NCBI GenBank assembly: GCA_963204815.1
Contig: CAUJHQ010000173.1
Span: 1 to 46,222, forward strand
Origin: Pseudomonadota bacterium
GTDB lineage: Bacteria > Pseudomonadota > Gammaproteobacteria > Burkholderiales > Burkholderiaceae_C
Direction of reading: 5' to 3'
DNA: 46,222 bases
Position numbers and translations under genes: made by a program
Notes under the pieces: generated by a model
Seen by the model: the letters and a program-made list of their open reading frames with translations, nothing else
What the model was told of the DNA's origin: nothing
Database searches by the model: none
Shown: in pieces, positions 24,875-33,566 of the stretch
Layout: every line of letters begins with the position of its first letter
Numbering within the stretch: position 1 is the first letter of the stretch

Positions 24875-26758
24875 ATGCAGAAGAAGCGGCATCTGCCGAC
24901 GTTGTGTCTTGGTCTGGCCGTCTTCATTGCGGCCCCTGGCGCGTCGGCATTGGGGTGGGGTCGCGCGCCGCAGACGGCCGTGCTCGGGCAGTCCCTCGAT
25001 TTCAACGTCACGCTGCGGCTGGACCCGGGCGACGTCATCGAAGCCAAGTGCGTCACCGCGGAGGTCACGTCGGGCGATTCACGCCTGCCGCCGAACGCCG
25101 TTCGCGTGGGCACGGACACGTCCGCACCCGACGCCCTGCAGATCCGCGTCATCACCGGCCCCGCGCTCGACGAGCCGGTGGCCAGCGTCACGGTGGCCGT
25201 CGGCTGCCCGGCCCGGCTGTCGCGCCGTTTCGTGCTGCTGCTGGACCCGCCGTCGAACGCACCTTCGGCCTTGCCGCCGGCCAGCGTGGTCGCCGAGGCG
25301 CCGCCGCCGCGCGTGGTGGCCGCCCCGGTGGCGCCGCCGTCCGCCGCGCGCGCACCGTCCGTCGCCGCCCCGGCGGCTGCCGAGGGGCCTGGCCTCGCGG
25401 CGTCGGCGCCCGTGGCACGCAAGCCGCCGCCGGTGCGCAAGGCCGCCGCCCCGGCACCCGCGGCCAAGCCGGCGCCCGCCGCGGCGCGCCTGCAACTGGA
25501 CCCCATCGAGCCCGCGATCGCGAAGGCGCCTTCGAGCGCCGCCTCGGCGATCGACGAAGCGCTGCAGGCTGTCGCGCAGGCCGCGAGTGCCGCACGGTCG
25601 GCAGCGTCGGCGGCGTCGTCGGCCGAATCGCGCCTTGCCGCACTCGAGCAGGAGATGGCCAAGCTGCGCAGCGACGCCAAGCTCAACAGCGAACTGGCCG
25701 CCCGCATGAAGGAGCGGGCCAGCGCGGCCGAAGCCTCCAGCCGCTGGCTGACGCCGTTGATCGTCGTCGCCGCGTTGCTGGCGGCGCTGGCCGCATGGCT
25801 GGCACTGCGCCTGCGCGACGCCCAACAGGCCAAGCAACGCGCGTGGCGCGCCGCCGCGGCGGCGTCGAGCGCGAGCCAGCGCCCGGACATCGCGACCTCG
25901 CAACTGCCGATGGTGACGTCGGAGATCATGGCGCCTCCGACCACGCACCCGGGCCATGCCACCGGTCTGGCGTCGGCGGCGCCGGCGATGGCCGTGATGC
26001 GCGCTGCGCCGCCGGCACCCACGCCGGAGCCGCCGCCGACGGCGGTGGAGCGCACCGACGTGCTGCCGGTCGGCTCGGCCGCCGACGCCGGCTCGCCGCG
26101 CGATGTGTCGATCGAGGAACTGCTCGACCTGGAGCAGCAGGCCGAGTTCTTCATCGTGCTCGGCCAGGAAGAGGCGGCGATCGACCTGCTGGTCGACCAC
26201 CTGCGCGACACCGGCGGCGGCAGCCCGCTGCCGTACCTGAAGCTGCTCGAGATCTACCGCCGGCGCAACGACCGCGAAGCCTACGAGCGCACGCGCGCCC
26301 GCTTCAACCACCGCTTCAACGCCTACGCGCCGGACTGGGAGACCGACCTGCAGTCGGGCCGCTCGCTCGACGACTACCCGGGCGTGGTGCCGCGCCTGCA
26401 GCAGGTGTGGCCGCGCCCGCTGGACGCGATGGCCGAGCTCGAGGCGCTGCTGTTCCGCAAATCGCGCGGCCAGCTCTTCGACCTGCCGGCCTACCGCGAG
26501 GTGCTGTTCCTGTACTCGCTGGCGCGCGACCTGCTCGACCGCGAGTCGGCCGACAGCGGCAACGTCGACCTGCTTCTGCCGCTGGCCGACGGCAGCGATT
26601 TCGGCTCGACCTCGCCGCACCCCTACCTGGCGCTCGAGCGCGAGTCGGTCTTCGACTCGCTGCCCGAGGACAAGCCGACGGCGCCGATCGATCTCGACCT
26701 GTCGCAGCCCGACACGCAGCCGCCGATCGTCGACCCGATGCCACCGCGGCGCGGCTGA
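24875..26758 (+). CDS. FimV-like single-pass membrane protein
   Basis: A 627-residue protein built like FimV. It has a signal peptide (residues 1-25, ending GASA), a small periplasmic domain starting LGWGRAPQTAVLGQSLDF and resembling the FimV N-terminus, then a Pro/Ala-rich linker (about 127-215). A predicted coiled coil (about 225-288) and one membrane segment (about 291-310) follow. A cytoplasmic part has helical TPR-like repeats (about 405-500) with IEELLDLEQQAEFFIVLGQ. FimV organises polar machinery and type IV pili in pseudomonads, but this protein is shorter and lacks the LysM motif that I would expect, so function is uncertain. The upstream gap (24723-24874) shows no confident promoter. 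The ribosome site is weak. Confidence 0.75.
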   Translation: MQKKRHLPTLCLGLAVFIAAPGASALGWGRAPQTAVLGQSLDFNVTLRLDPGDVIEAKCVTAEVTSGDSRLPPNAVRVGTDTSAPDALQIRVITGPALDEPVASVTVAVGCPARLSRRFVLLLDPPSNAPSALPPASVVAEAPPPRVVAAPVAPPSAARAPSVAAPAAAEGPGLAASAPVARKPPPVRKAAAPAPAAKPAPAAARLQLDPIEPAIAKAPSSAASAIDEALQAVAQAASAARSAASAASSAESRLAALEQEMAKLRSDAKLNSELAARMKERASAAEASSRWLTPLIVVAALLAALAAWLALRLRDAQQAKQRAWRAAAAASSASQRPDIATSQLPMVTSEIMAPPTTHPGHATGLASAAPAMAVMRAAPPAPTPEPPPTAVERTDVLPVGSAADAGSPRDVSIEELLDLEQQAEFFIVLGQEEAAIDLLVDHLRDTGGGSPLPYLKLLEIYRRRNDREAYERTRARFNHRFNAYAPDWETDLQSGRSLDDYPGVVPRLQQVWPRPLDAMAELEALLFRKSRGQLFDLPAYREVLFLYSLARDLLDRESADSGNVDLLLPLADGSDFGSTSPHPYLALERESVFDSLPEDKPTAPIDLDLSQPDTQPPIVDPMPPRRG

Positions 26759-26766
26759 GGCGGCGG

Positions 26767-27927
26767 CTACAAGCGGGCCAGGCGGGCCAGCGCGGCCTGC
26801 AGCGTCTCGTCCTTCTTCGCGAAGCACAGCCGCGCGAAACCCTGCTCGAAGCCGCCTTCGTAGAAGGCCGACAGCGGGATCGCCGCGACGCCGACTTCGC
26901 GTGTCAGCCACTGGCAGAACTCGGCCTCGGGCAGCGAACTGACGGCGCTGTAGTCCACGCTCTGGAAATAGGTGCCTTCGCTGGGCAGCAGCTTCAGGCG
27001 CGACGAGGCGAGGCCGGCGCGGAACAGGTCCCGCTTGCGCTGGTAGAACGCCGCCAGGTCGAGATAGGGCCGCGGGTCCTCCATGTAGCTCGCCAGACCG
27101 TGCTGCACCGGCGTGTTGACGGTGAAGACGTTGAACTGGTGCACCTTGCGGAACTCGGCGCTCAGCGGCGCCGGCGCCGCCACGTAGCCCACCTTCCAGC
27201 CCGTGACGTGGTAGGTCTTGCCGAAGCTCGACACCACGAAGGCGCGCGACGCCAGTGCCGGAATCGACGCCGCGCTGACGTGCGGGCGGCCGTCGTAGAC
27301 CATGTGCTCGTACACCTCGTCGCTGATCAGCAGCACCTCGGTGCCGGCGAGCAGGTGGGCGAGCTGGTCCATCTCGGCCTTCGTCCACACCGTGGCGCTC
27401 GGGTTGTGCGGCGAGTTGACGATGATGGCGCGCGTCTTCGGCGACATCGCGGCGGCGATCTTCGCGAAGTCGGGGCGGAAGCTGCCGGGCGTCAGCGGCA
27501 CGCGCACGACGCGGCCGCCGGCCAGCTCGATGTTGGGCGCGTAGCTGTCGTAGCAGGGCTCGAGCACGATGACCTCGTCGCCCGGGTGCACGCAGCACAG
27601 CACCGCTGTGAGGATGGCCTGGGTGGCGCCCGCCGTGATCGTGATCTCGCGGTCGGGGTCGTAGCGGTGGCCGTACAGCGCCTCCACCTTGCGTGCCACC
27701 GCCTGCCGCAGCGCCGGCACGCCGGCCATCGGCGGGTACTGGTTGAGGCCTTCGCGCATGGCGCCGGTGACGGCGTCGAGCAGCGCGGGGTCGCAGTCGA
27801 AGTCGGGGAAGCCCTGGCCGAGGTTGACGGCGCCGACCTCGGCGGCCAGCGCCGACATCACGGTGAAGATGGTCGTGCCGACGCTCGGCAGGCGGCTGTC
27901 GAGATGGGGGGTGCGCGGTGCGTTCAT
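26767..27927 (-). CDS. PLP-dependent aminotransferase, methionine/kynurenine type
   Basis: A 386-residue class I/II aminotransferase. The PLP lysine is K237 in SSFGKTYHVTGWKVGY. Other family residues are NLGQGFPDFD near 35-44, YPPMAGVPALR near 64-74, NSPHNPSA (171-178) and SDEVYEHMVYDG (202-213). These match YbdL-type methionine aminotransferases, which also act on other amino acids; kynurenine transaminase is the main alternative. It sits downstream of cysB on the same strand with 14 bases between, which fits a link to sulfur amino acid metabolism. Confidence 0.9.
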   Translation of the reverse strand: MNAPRTPHLDSRLPSVGTTIFTVMSALAAEVGAVNLGQGFPDFDCDPALLDAVTGAMREGLNQYPPMAGVPALRQAVARKVEALYGHRYDPDREITITAGATQAILTAVLCCVHPGDEVIVLEPCYDSYAPNIELAGGRVVRVPLTPGSFRPDFAKIAAAMSPKTRAIIVNSPHNPSATVWTKAEMDQLAHLLAGTEVLLISDEVYEHMVYDGRPHVSAASIPALASRAFVVSSFGKTYHVTGWKVGYVAAPAPLSAEFRKVHQFNVFTVNTPVQHGLASYMEDPRPYLDLAAFYQRKRDLFRAGLASSRLKLLPSEGTYFQSVDYSAVSSLPEAEFCQWLTREVGVAAIPLSAFYEGGFEQGFARLCFAKKDETLQAALARLARL

Positions 27928-27941
27928 GGGTACCCGGGAAG

Positions 27942-28886
27942 TCAGAGGTCGTAGTCGGTGCCGCCGCCGGTCATGGCGCGCTGGATCAAGGCGGGGGTGA
28001 GGCGTTCGGAAAGTTCGCCCGCGAAAGCGTAGACGAACTGGCGCAGGTAGGCGCCGCGCCGGAACGCGACGCGGGTGACGTTGGCGCCGAACAGGTGGCC
28101 GAGCGGGCGCGCGACGAGGTCGCCGTTCGACGCGTCGTCCTTCATCGCGTTCTCGGCGACGATGCCCACGCCCATGCCGATCCTCACGTAGGTCTTGATG
28201 ACGTCGGAGTCGATCGCCTCCAGCGCCACGTGCGGCTTCAGCCGCGCGCGCGCGAAGGCCTGGTCGATGCGCGTGCGGCCGGTGACAGTGGGGTGGTACA
28301 GCACCAGCGGCTCGGTGGCCAGCTGCTCCAGCGTCGGCCGCTCGACGCCCGCCAGCGCGTGCCCGGCCGGCACCACCATCACGTGCTGCCATTCGTAGCA
28401 GGGCAGCGTGATGAGTTCGTCGTAGGCGGCCAGGGCCTCGGTGGCGAGACCGATCTCGGCGACGTCGTCCAGCAGCATGCGCGCCACCTGCTCGGGCATG
28501 CCCTGGTGCAGCACCACCTGCACCTTGGGGAAGCGCTTGCGCAGCGCCGCCACCGGGCCGGGCAGGAAGTAGCGCGCCTGCGTGTGCGTGGTCGCGATCG
28601 ACAGCGTGCCGGCATCCTGCTTGGAGAACTGCTCGCCGATGCGCTTCAGGTTCGCCACCTCGCGCATGATGATCTCGATCGACTTCAGCACCTCCTGGCC
28701 GGGCTCGGTCACGCGGCGCAGCCGCTTGCCGTGGCGCGCGAAGATGTCGACGCCGAGTTCCTCCTCGAGCTCGAGGATGGCCTTGCTGATGCCCGGCTGC
28801 GAGGTGAAGAGCGCTTTCGCCGTTTCGGTCAGGTTGAGGTTGCGGCGCACCGCCTCCTGCACGAAGCGGAACTGGTGCAGGTTCAT
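27942..28886 (-). CDS. cysB: LysR-type regulator of sulfur assimilation
   Basis: A 314-residue LysR regulator of the CysB/Cbl group. The N-terminal helix-turn-helix (about residues 1-60) has MNLHQFRFVQEAVRRNLNLTE and FTSQPGISKAI, very close to CysB from other Burkholderiales. The effector domain includes TTHTQARYFLP and VKTYVRIGMGVGIVAE-like segments. CysB activates sulfate-assimilation genes when N-acetylserine is present. It overlaps the siroheme chelatase gene by four bases (ATGA), consistent with a shared sulfur role because sulfite reductase needs siroheme. Cbl, a close paralogue, cannot be excluded. Confidence 0.9.
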   Translation of the reverse strand: MNLHQFRFVQEAVRRNLNLTETAKALFTSQPGISKAILELEEELGVDIFARHGKRLRRVTEPGQEVLKSIEIIMREVANLKRIGEQFSKQDAGTLSIATTHTQARYFLPGPVAALRKRFPKVQVVLHQGMPEQVARMLLDDVAEIGLATEALAAYDELITLPCYEWQHVMVVPAGHALAGVERPTLEQLATEPLVLYHPTVTGRTRIDQAFARARLKPHVALEAIDSDVIKTYVRIGMGVGIVAENAMKDDASNGDLVARPLGHLFGANVTRVAFRRGAYLRQFVYAFAGELSERLTPALIQRAMTGGGTDYDL

Positions 28887-29248
28887 CCGAGGCTCCGGGC
28901 GGCGGCCTCGGCCATCGCGTCGATGACGAGGGCCGATTCGCCGACCGCCGGGTGCAGCGTGAAGCGCACGCCAGGGTGTTGCGTGCGCAGCGTGTCCAGC
29001 AAGGCCGGCAGGTCCTTGCGCACGTGGCCGCCGGCGCCCAGGAAGATCGGCACGACGTCGACCGCGGTGCAGCCCGCGGCGGCCATCTCGTGCCCGGCGG
29101 TGGCGATGTCGGGCGCCATGAACTCCAGGAACGCCAGCCGCACCATCGCGGCCGGGGTCCGTTCGCGCACGCGCGCGGCGACGGCCTGGAAGGGGTCGGC
29201 CCAGCGGGGATCGCGGGCGCCGTGGGCGAAGAGCAGGAGGCCGTTCAT
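28883..29248 (-). CDS. cbiX: Short CbiX-type sirohydrochlorin chelatase
   Basis: A 121-residue single-domain chelatase, about half the length of two-domain forms. It inserts Fe2+ (siroheme) or Co2+ (cobalamin) into sirohydrochlorin. The metal-binding histidines are H9 in LLFAHGARDPRW and the His of GAGGHVRKDLP. VVPIFLGAGGH is typical of the family. Its position between cysB and lptG, overlapping both by four bases, favours a role in siroheme for sulfite reductase. The coupling with an LPS-export gene is probably positional only. Confidence 0.9.
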   Translation of the reverse strand: MNGLLLFAHGARDPRWADPFQAVAARVRERTPAAMVRLAFLEFMAPDIATAGHEMAAAGCTAVDVVPIFLGAGGHVRKDLPALLDTLRTQHPGVRFTLHPAVGESALVIDAMAEAAARSLG

Positions 29249-30357
29249 CGGTAGCGGACGAGCCACGCGAAGGCGGCCAGTGAAAGCAGCAGGTACAGCA
29301 GGCTCGGCGTGGCGGCGACGACCCAGGGGGTCCAGGCGCGCAGCAGCCCGACGTGGCCGGCAAGGTTGTTCAGCAGCACGAAGCTGATGCCCAGCATGAT
29401 GCCGCCGAACACCTTCAGGCTCACGCTGCCGGCGCGCGCGTGCAGGTAGGCGAAGGGCAGCGCCAGCGCCACCATCACCAGGCAGGCCAGCGGGTACAGC
29501 GCCTTCTTCCAGAAGCGGATCTCGTGCGTCTGCGAGGCCTGGGCCTGGCCGCTCAGGTGCTGGCTGTAGCGCCAGAGCTCGATGGTGGTCATCGTCGCCA
29601 CCGGGAGCACGGCGGCGGCGACGACGTCGGGCTTGAGCGTGCTGGGCCAGGTGAGCGTGGCCTCGCGCGACTGCCGCACCGCGCTGTCGTCGCGCTCGGC
29701 GGCGTTCGGCCAGAGCGCGGTCTCGGCGTCGTTCAGCGTCCAGGTGCCGTCGTCGGCGACGCGGCCCTCGCGGGCGGCGATGCGCGAGACCAGCCGCCCG
29801 TCGGCGTCGAACTCGAAGATGCGGATGCCTTCCAGCGCCCCGCCGGTGCCGGTGCCGGCGAGGTTGATCGAGTAGCTTCGCTCGCCGGCCGGCGTGCTGC
29901 GCCGCTCCTTCAGCCAGGCGCCGGCGCCGCCGATCTTCACGCCGCCGGAGAAGCGCGCCTTGAGGTCCACGCCCAGGCGCTCGCTGGCCGGCGCCGCGTA
30001 GTCGCCGATGACGAAGGTGACCGCCGCGAAGGCCGTGCCCAGCGCCGCCAGCAGCCCCAACGCGCGGCCCGGGCCGAGGCCGCCGGTGCGCAGGATCGTG
30101 AACTCCGACGATTGCGCCATGCGCGCCAAGGCGTAGATGGTGCCGATCAGCACCGCGATCGGGAACAGCTCGTAGAAGTGGCCCGGCAGTTCGTAGAGCG
30201 CCGCGAGCACCGCGTGGGCGATGGTGCGGCCGCGGCGGCCCACGTCTTCCAGTTCGTCGACGAAGTCGATGAAGAAGAAGAGCGACAGGAAGGCGAGGGC
30301 GACGAACATCACCGACGAGACGATGTCGCGGTAGAGCAGGCGGCGCACCGTCTTCAT
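29245..30357 (-). CDS. lptG: LPS export ABC transporter permease LptG
   Basis: A 370-residue inner-membrane protein of the LptF/LptG family. Three membrane segments lie near the N-terminus (from VRRLLYRDIVSSVMFVALAF), then a long periplasmic beta domain (about residues 125-265), then three more near the C-terminus. With LptF and the LptB ATPase (not in the window) it extracts lipopolysaccharide from the inner membrane. AQSSEFTILRTGGLGPGR is the LptB-coupling helix. The gene overlaps lptF and cbiX by four bases each. Confidence 0.93.
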   Translation of the reverse strand: MKTVRRLLYRDIVSSVMFVALAFLSLFFFIDFVDELEDVGRRGRTIAHAVLAALYELPGHFYELFPIAVLIGTIYALARMAQSSEFTILRTGGLGPGRALGLLAALGTAFAAVTFVIGDYAAPASERLGVDLKARFSGGVKIGGAGAWLKERRSTPAGERSYSINLAGTGTGGALEGIRIFEFDADGRLVSRIAAREGRVADDGTWTLNDAETALWPNAAERDDSAVRQSREATLTWPSTLKPDVVAAAVLPVATMTTIELWRYSQHLSGQAQASQTHEIRFWKKALYPLACLVMVALALPFAYLHARAGSVSLKVFGGIMLGISFVLLNNLAGHVGLLRAWTPWVVAATPSLLYLLLSLAAFAWLVRYR

Positions 30358-31454
30358 GCGGCCACCGGGCGCCGGCGGCGCGGCCACAGCGTGAAGACCG
30401 CCGCGTGATCGCGCCACCACAGCAGCGCGAGCGCCAGCGCGAAGGCGCCACCGTGCAGCAGCGCCATCGCGGCGCCGAGCCCGACCTTGCCGCCGCCCAC
30501 CCAGGCCTGCGACAGGTTGATGAGGTTGTAGTACACGACGAAGCCCAGCAGCGCGAACAGCAGGTTCCAGTTGCTGGCGCGCCGCGGGTTCGTGGCGGCG
30601 AGCCCGATGCCCAGCAGCAGCAGGTTGGCGCAGCCGAAGACGAGGCCGAAGCGCCACACCAGCTCGCCCTGGTTCTTCAGCGTCGGCTGGCGGATGAGTT
30701 CGATCGTGCGCAGCGTGCGCGGAGGGCGGTTCTCGGCGTCGCGCACGCGGCGCTCGTCGGCCAGCACGCGGTAGGTCTCGAAGCTGGACAGCGACTTCTC
30801 CTGCGTCTTCAGGTCGATGTCGTTGCGCTGGCCGCGCTCGAGCACCAGCACGCGGTCATCGCCCTCGCGCTCGAGGCGGCCGCTGCGGGCCGACGTGACC
30901 GATTCGCTGTGGTCCAGCTGCTGCAGGATGAAGACGTTGCGCGCGTTGACACCATCGGTGCTCTCGCGCTCGACGAAGAAGACGCGGCGGCCGTCGCTCG
31001 AGGTCTGGAACACGCCCGGCGTCACGCGCGACAGGTCGCTGCGCTGCTGGTAGCGGTCGCGCAGTTCGAGGCTGTTGCGGTTGCCCCAGGGCCAGACGAA
31101 CAGCATCAGCAGCGCCACCACCAGCAGCACCGGCCAGCTCGTGCGCAGCACCGGGCGCACGAAGCGGCGGATGCCCACGCCGCTGGCGAACCAGATCGCC
31201 ATTTCGCTGTCGCGGTACATGCGGCCGAGCGTGACGACGATGGCGACGAACAGCGACAGCGCCAGCATCGTCGGCAGGTGGCCGAGCGAGAAATAGCCCA
31301 GCAGCAACACGACGTCCTGCGGTGCCACGGCGCCGCCGGCGGCCTGGCCGATGGTGCGGATCAGCATCATCGTCAACACGATCGTCAGGATGACGACGAG
31401 CGTCGCACCAAAGCTCCGCGCGAGTTCGCGACGCACAGTTGAATCGAATAACAT
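30354..31454 (-). CDS. lptF: LPS export ABC transporter permease LptF
   Basis: A 366-residue partner of LptG with the same layout: N-terminal membrane segments ([19 protein letters not shown]), a coupling region ([21 protein letters not shown]), a periplasmic beta domain and three C-terminal membrane segments ([18 protein letters not shown]). The start ATG at 31454 gives the standard beginning [15 protein letters not shown]. It is divergent from pepA, as in many Proteobacteria, with only 28 bases between start codons. Promoters therefore must overlap the coding regions or each other. Confidence 0.93.
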   Translation of the reverse strand: MLFDSTVRRELARSFGATLVVILTIVLTMMLIRTIGQAAGGAVAPQDVVLLLGYFSLGHLPTMLALSLFVAIVVTLGRMYRDSEMAIWFASGVGIRRFVRPVLRTSWPVLLVVALLMLFVWPWGNRNSLELRDRYQQRSDLSRVTPGVFQTSSDGRRVFFVERESTDGVNARNVFILQQLDHSESVTSARSGRLEREGDDRVLVLERGQRNDIDLKTQEKSLSSFETYRVLADERRVRDAENRPPRTLRTIELIRQPTLKNQGELVWRFGLVFGCANLLLLGIGLAATNPRRASNWNLLFALLGFVVYYNLINLSQAWVGGGKVGLGAAMALLHGGAFALALALLWWRDHAAVFTLWPRRRRPVAA

Positions 31455-31482
31455 CCGCGGCTTTTCCCGAGTGGGCGGAATT

Positions 31483-32943
31483 ATGGACTTCAAGACGCAG
31501 GTGGCCGGCGCCGGGGGCTTGGCTTCGATCGCGAGCGATGCGTTGCTCGTCGTCGTCGCCGGCGATGCGGTGCCCAAGGACCTGGACAAGGCGCTGGCCG
31601 ACGTGCTGTCGGCCGCCGTGGCGCACGGCGACCTGTCGCTGAAACCCGGCCAGGTGTTCTACGCCCACCACGTGGCCGGCGTGAAGGCGCCGCGCGTGTG
31701 CTTCGCGGCCGCCGGCGACGGCGCCGTCAAGGGCTTCCGCAAGGCCGTTGCGGCGGGCCTGGGGGCGCTGAAGGGCGGCGGCGCGAAGAGCGTCGCGGTG
31801 GCGCTGGCAGGCGCCGTCGACGCCGGCGCGGCGCACGGCGAGGCGCTGGTCGCAGCCGCCTCCGATGCGCTCTACGTCTATCGCGCGACGAAGCCGAGCG
31901 CACCGGCGGCGTCGAAGCTGGCCAGCGTGGCCTTCGTCGTCGCGAAGGCGCAGCAGGCCGCGGTCGCCGCCGGCCTGAAGGTCGGCGAGGCGGTCGCTGC
32001 CGGCGTCGAACTGGCGCGCGAATGCGCCAACCGCCCGGGCAACCACTGCACGCCCAGCCACCTGGCCGCCGAAGCGAAGCGCCTGGCCAAGGGCCATGGC
32101 CTGAAGGTCGAGGTGCTCGATCGAAAGGACTGCGAGAAGCTCGGCATGGGCAGCTTCCTCGCCGTCGCGCAGGGTTCGGCCGAGCCGCCGAAGTTCATCG
32201 TTGCGCGTTACCACGGCGCTGCCAAGGACGTGGCGCCGCTGGTGCTGGTCGGCAAGGGCATCACCTTCGACACCGGCGGCATCAGCCTCAAGCCGGCCGC
32301 CGAGATGGACGAGATGAAGTTCGACATGGGCGGCGCCGCCAGCGTGCTGGGCACGCTGCGCGCCGTGGCCGCGCTGAAGGCGAAGGTCAACCTCGTCGGC
32401 ATCATCCCCACCTGCGAGAACATGCCCGACGGCCGCGCCATCAAGCCGGGCGACGTCGTCACCAGCATGTCGGGCCAGACGATCGAGATCCTCAACACCG
32501 ACGCCGAGGGCCGCCTGATCCTCTGCGACGCGCTGACCTACGCCGAACGCCTGAAGCCGGCGGCGGTGGTCGACATCGCCACGCTCACCGGCGCCTGCGT
32601 GATCGCGCTCGGCCACCACCGCTCGGGCCTGTTCAGCGCCGACGACACGCTGGCGACCGAACTGCTGGCGGCCGGCGAGAAGGCCGCCGACCTCGCCTGG
32701 CGCATGCCGCTGGACGAGGAGTACGACGAAGCGCTGAAGAGCAACTTCGCCGACATGGGCAACGTCGGCGGCCGTGCCGGCGGCGCCATCACGGCGGCGA
32801 TGTTCCTCAAGCGCTTCACCGCCAAGCTGCGCTGGGCGCACCTGGACATCGCCGGCACGGCGTGGAAGTCGGGCGCCGCCAAGGGCGCCACCGGCCGCCC
32901 GGTCGGGCTGCTGACGCACTGGGTGCTGTCGCAGGCGAAGTAG
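31483..32943 (+). CDS. pepA: Leucyl aminopeptidase (M17 family)
   Basis: A 486-residue two-metal aminopeptidase that removes N-terminal residues from peptides in the cytoplasm; PepA can also bind DNA in some species. The catalytic C-terminal domain holds [15 protein letters not shown] (near residues 255-270, metal-binding Lys and Asp) and the family signature NTDAEGRL (338-345). The N-terminal domain is unusually Ala/Gly-rich ([10 protein letters not shown] and similar). GGCGGA lies just ahead of the ATG. holC follows 12 bases downstream, as in many Proteobacteria. Confidence 0.95.
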   Translation: MDFKTQVAGAGGLASIASDALLVVVAGDAVPKDLDKALADVLSAAVAHGDLSLKPGQVFYAHHVAGVKAPRVCFAAAGDGAVKGFRKAVAAGLGALKGGGAKSVAVALAGAVDAGAAHGEALVAAASDALYVYRATKPSAPAASKLASVAFVVAKAQQAAVAAGLKVGEAVAAGVELARECANRPGNHCTPSHLAAEAKRLAKGHGLKVEVLDRKDCEKLGMGSFLAVAQGSAEPPKFIVARYHGAAKDVAPLVLVGKGITFDTGGISLKPAAEMDEMKFDMGGAASVLGTLRAVAALKAKVNLVGIIPTCENMPDGRAIKPGDVVTSMSGQTIEILNTDAEGRLILCDALTYAERLKPAAVVDIATLTGACVIALGHHRSGLFSADDTLATELLAAGEKAADLAWRMPLDEEYDEALKSNFADMGNVGGRAGGAITAAMFLKRFTAKLRWAHLDIAGTAWKSGAAKGATGRPVGLLTHWVLSQAK

Positions 32944-32955
32944 CCGCGGCGCCCC

Positions 32956-33390
32956 ATGGCGGTCCAGGAGGTCGAGTTCCACACCGGCGTGGCCGACCGC
33001 GTCGACTTCGCCTGCCGGCTGCTGCGCAAGGCCTACCGCAAGGGCGCGCGCGTGCTCGTCACCGCGCCCGGCCCGGTGCTGGCGACGCTGGACCGCGCGC
33101 TCTGGGTTTTCGAGGAACGCGACTTCGTGCCCCACCTGCGCGTGCTGGCGTCGACTCCACCGGCCACCGCGGCGCGCACGCCGATCTGGCTCACCGAAGG
33201 CAGCGTGCCCGCGGGCGCGCCGGCCGTGCTGGTGAACGTGGGCGCCGAGCCGCCCGACGACCTGGCGCCGTTCACGCGCGTCATCGAAATCGTCTCGCGC
33301 GAACCGGACGACGAGGCCGCCGGCCGCGTGCGCTGGCGCACCTACAAGGCACGCGGTCTCGAGGTCAGGCACCACCCGGCAGCAGGCTGA
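32956..33390 (+). CDS. holC: DNA polymerase III chi subunit
   Basis: A 144-residue protein matching HolC, the clamp-loader-associated chi subunit that contacts single-strand binding protein. Family features are VEFHTGVADRVDFACRLLRKAY near the N-terminus, ALWVFEERDFVPH in the middle and a late VIEIVSREPDDEAAGRVRWRTYKARG. It follows pepA with 12 bases between, the usual pepA-holC order. The size is normal for the family. Confidence 0.92.
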   Translation: MAVQEVEFHTGVADRVDFACRLLRKAYRKGARVLVTAPGPVLATLDRALWVFEERDFVPHLRVLASTPPATAARTPIWLTEGSVPAGAPAVLVNVGAEPPDDLAPFTRVIEIVSREPDDEAAGRVRWRTYKARGLEVRHHPAAG

Positions 33391-33439
33391 CGGGTAAAAC
33401 CCGCGTCGTCCGCCGGCACGGGTGTTGCGTTGAGCATCG

Positions 33440-33459
33440 GCACCGGTTGCAGCCGGTGC
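33440..33459 (+). terminator. Hairpin after holC, possible weak terminator or leader structure
   Basis: In the 176-base gap 33391-33566, GCACCGG (33440-33446) pairs with CCGGTGC (33453-33459) over a six-base loop. A second small stem, CCGCT (33475-33479) with AGCGG (33485-33489), is followed by GGTTCCTTTT. Neither has a clean long T-run directly after it. They could end the pepA-holC transcript or form part of the leader of the downstream binding-protein gene. I saw no confident promoter in the gap. Confidence 0.35.
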
Positions 33460-33566
33460 GCCCGGTGGGAAACACCGCTTTCGGAGCGGGTTCCTTTTGG
33501 GTTATCGTCCCGCGCTTCAGCCATTCCCCGTTTGTCGACAAGACAACAACCCCGGAGGTTTTCCGC

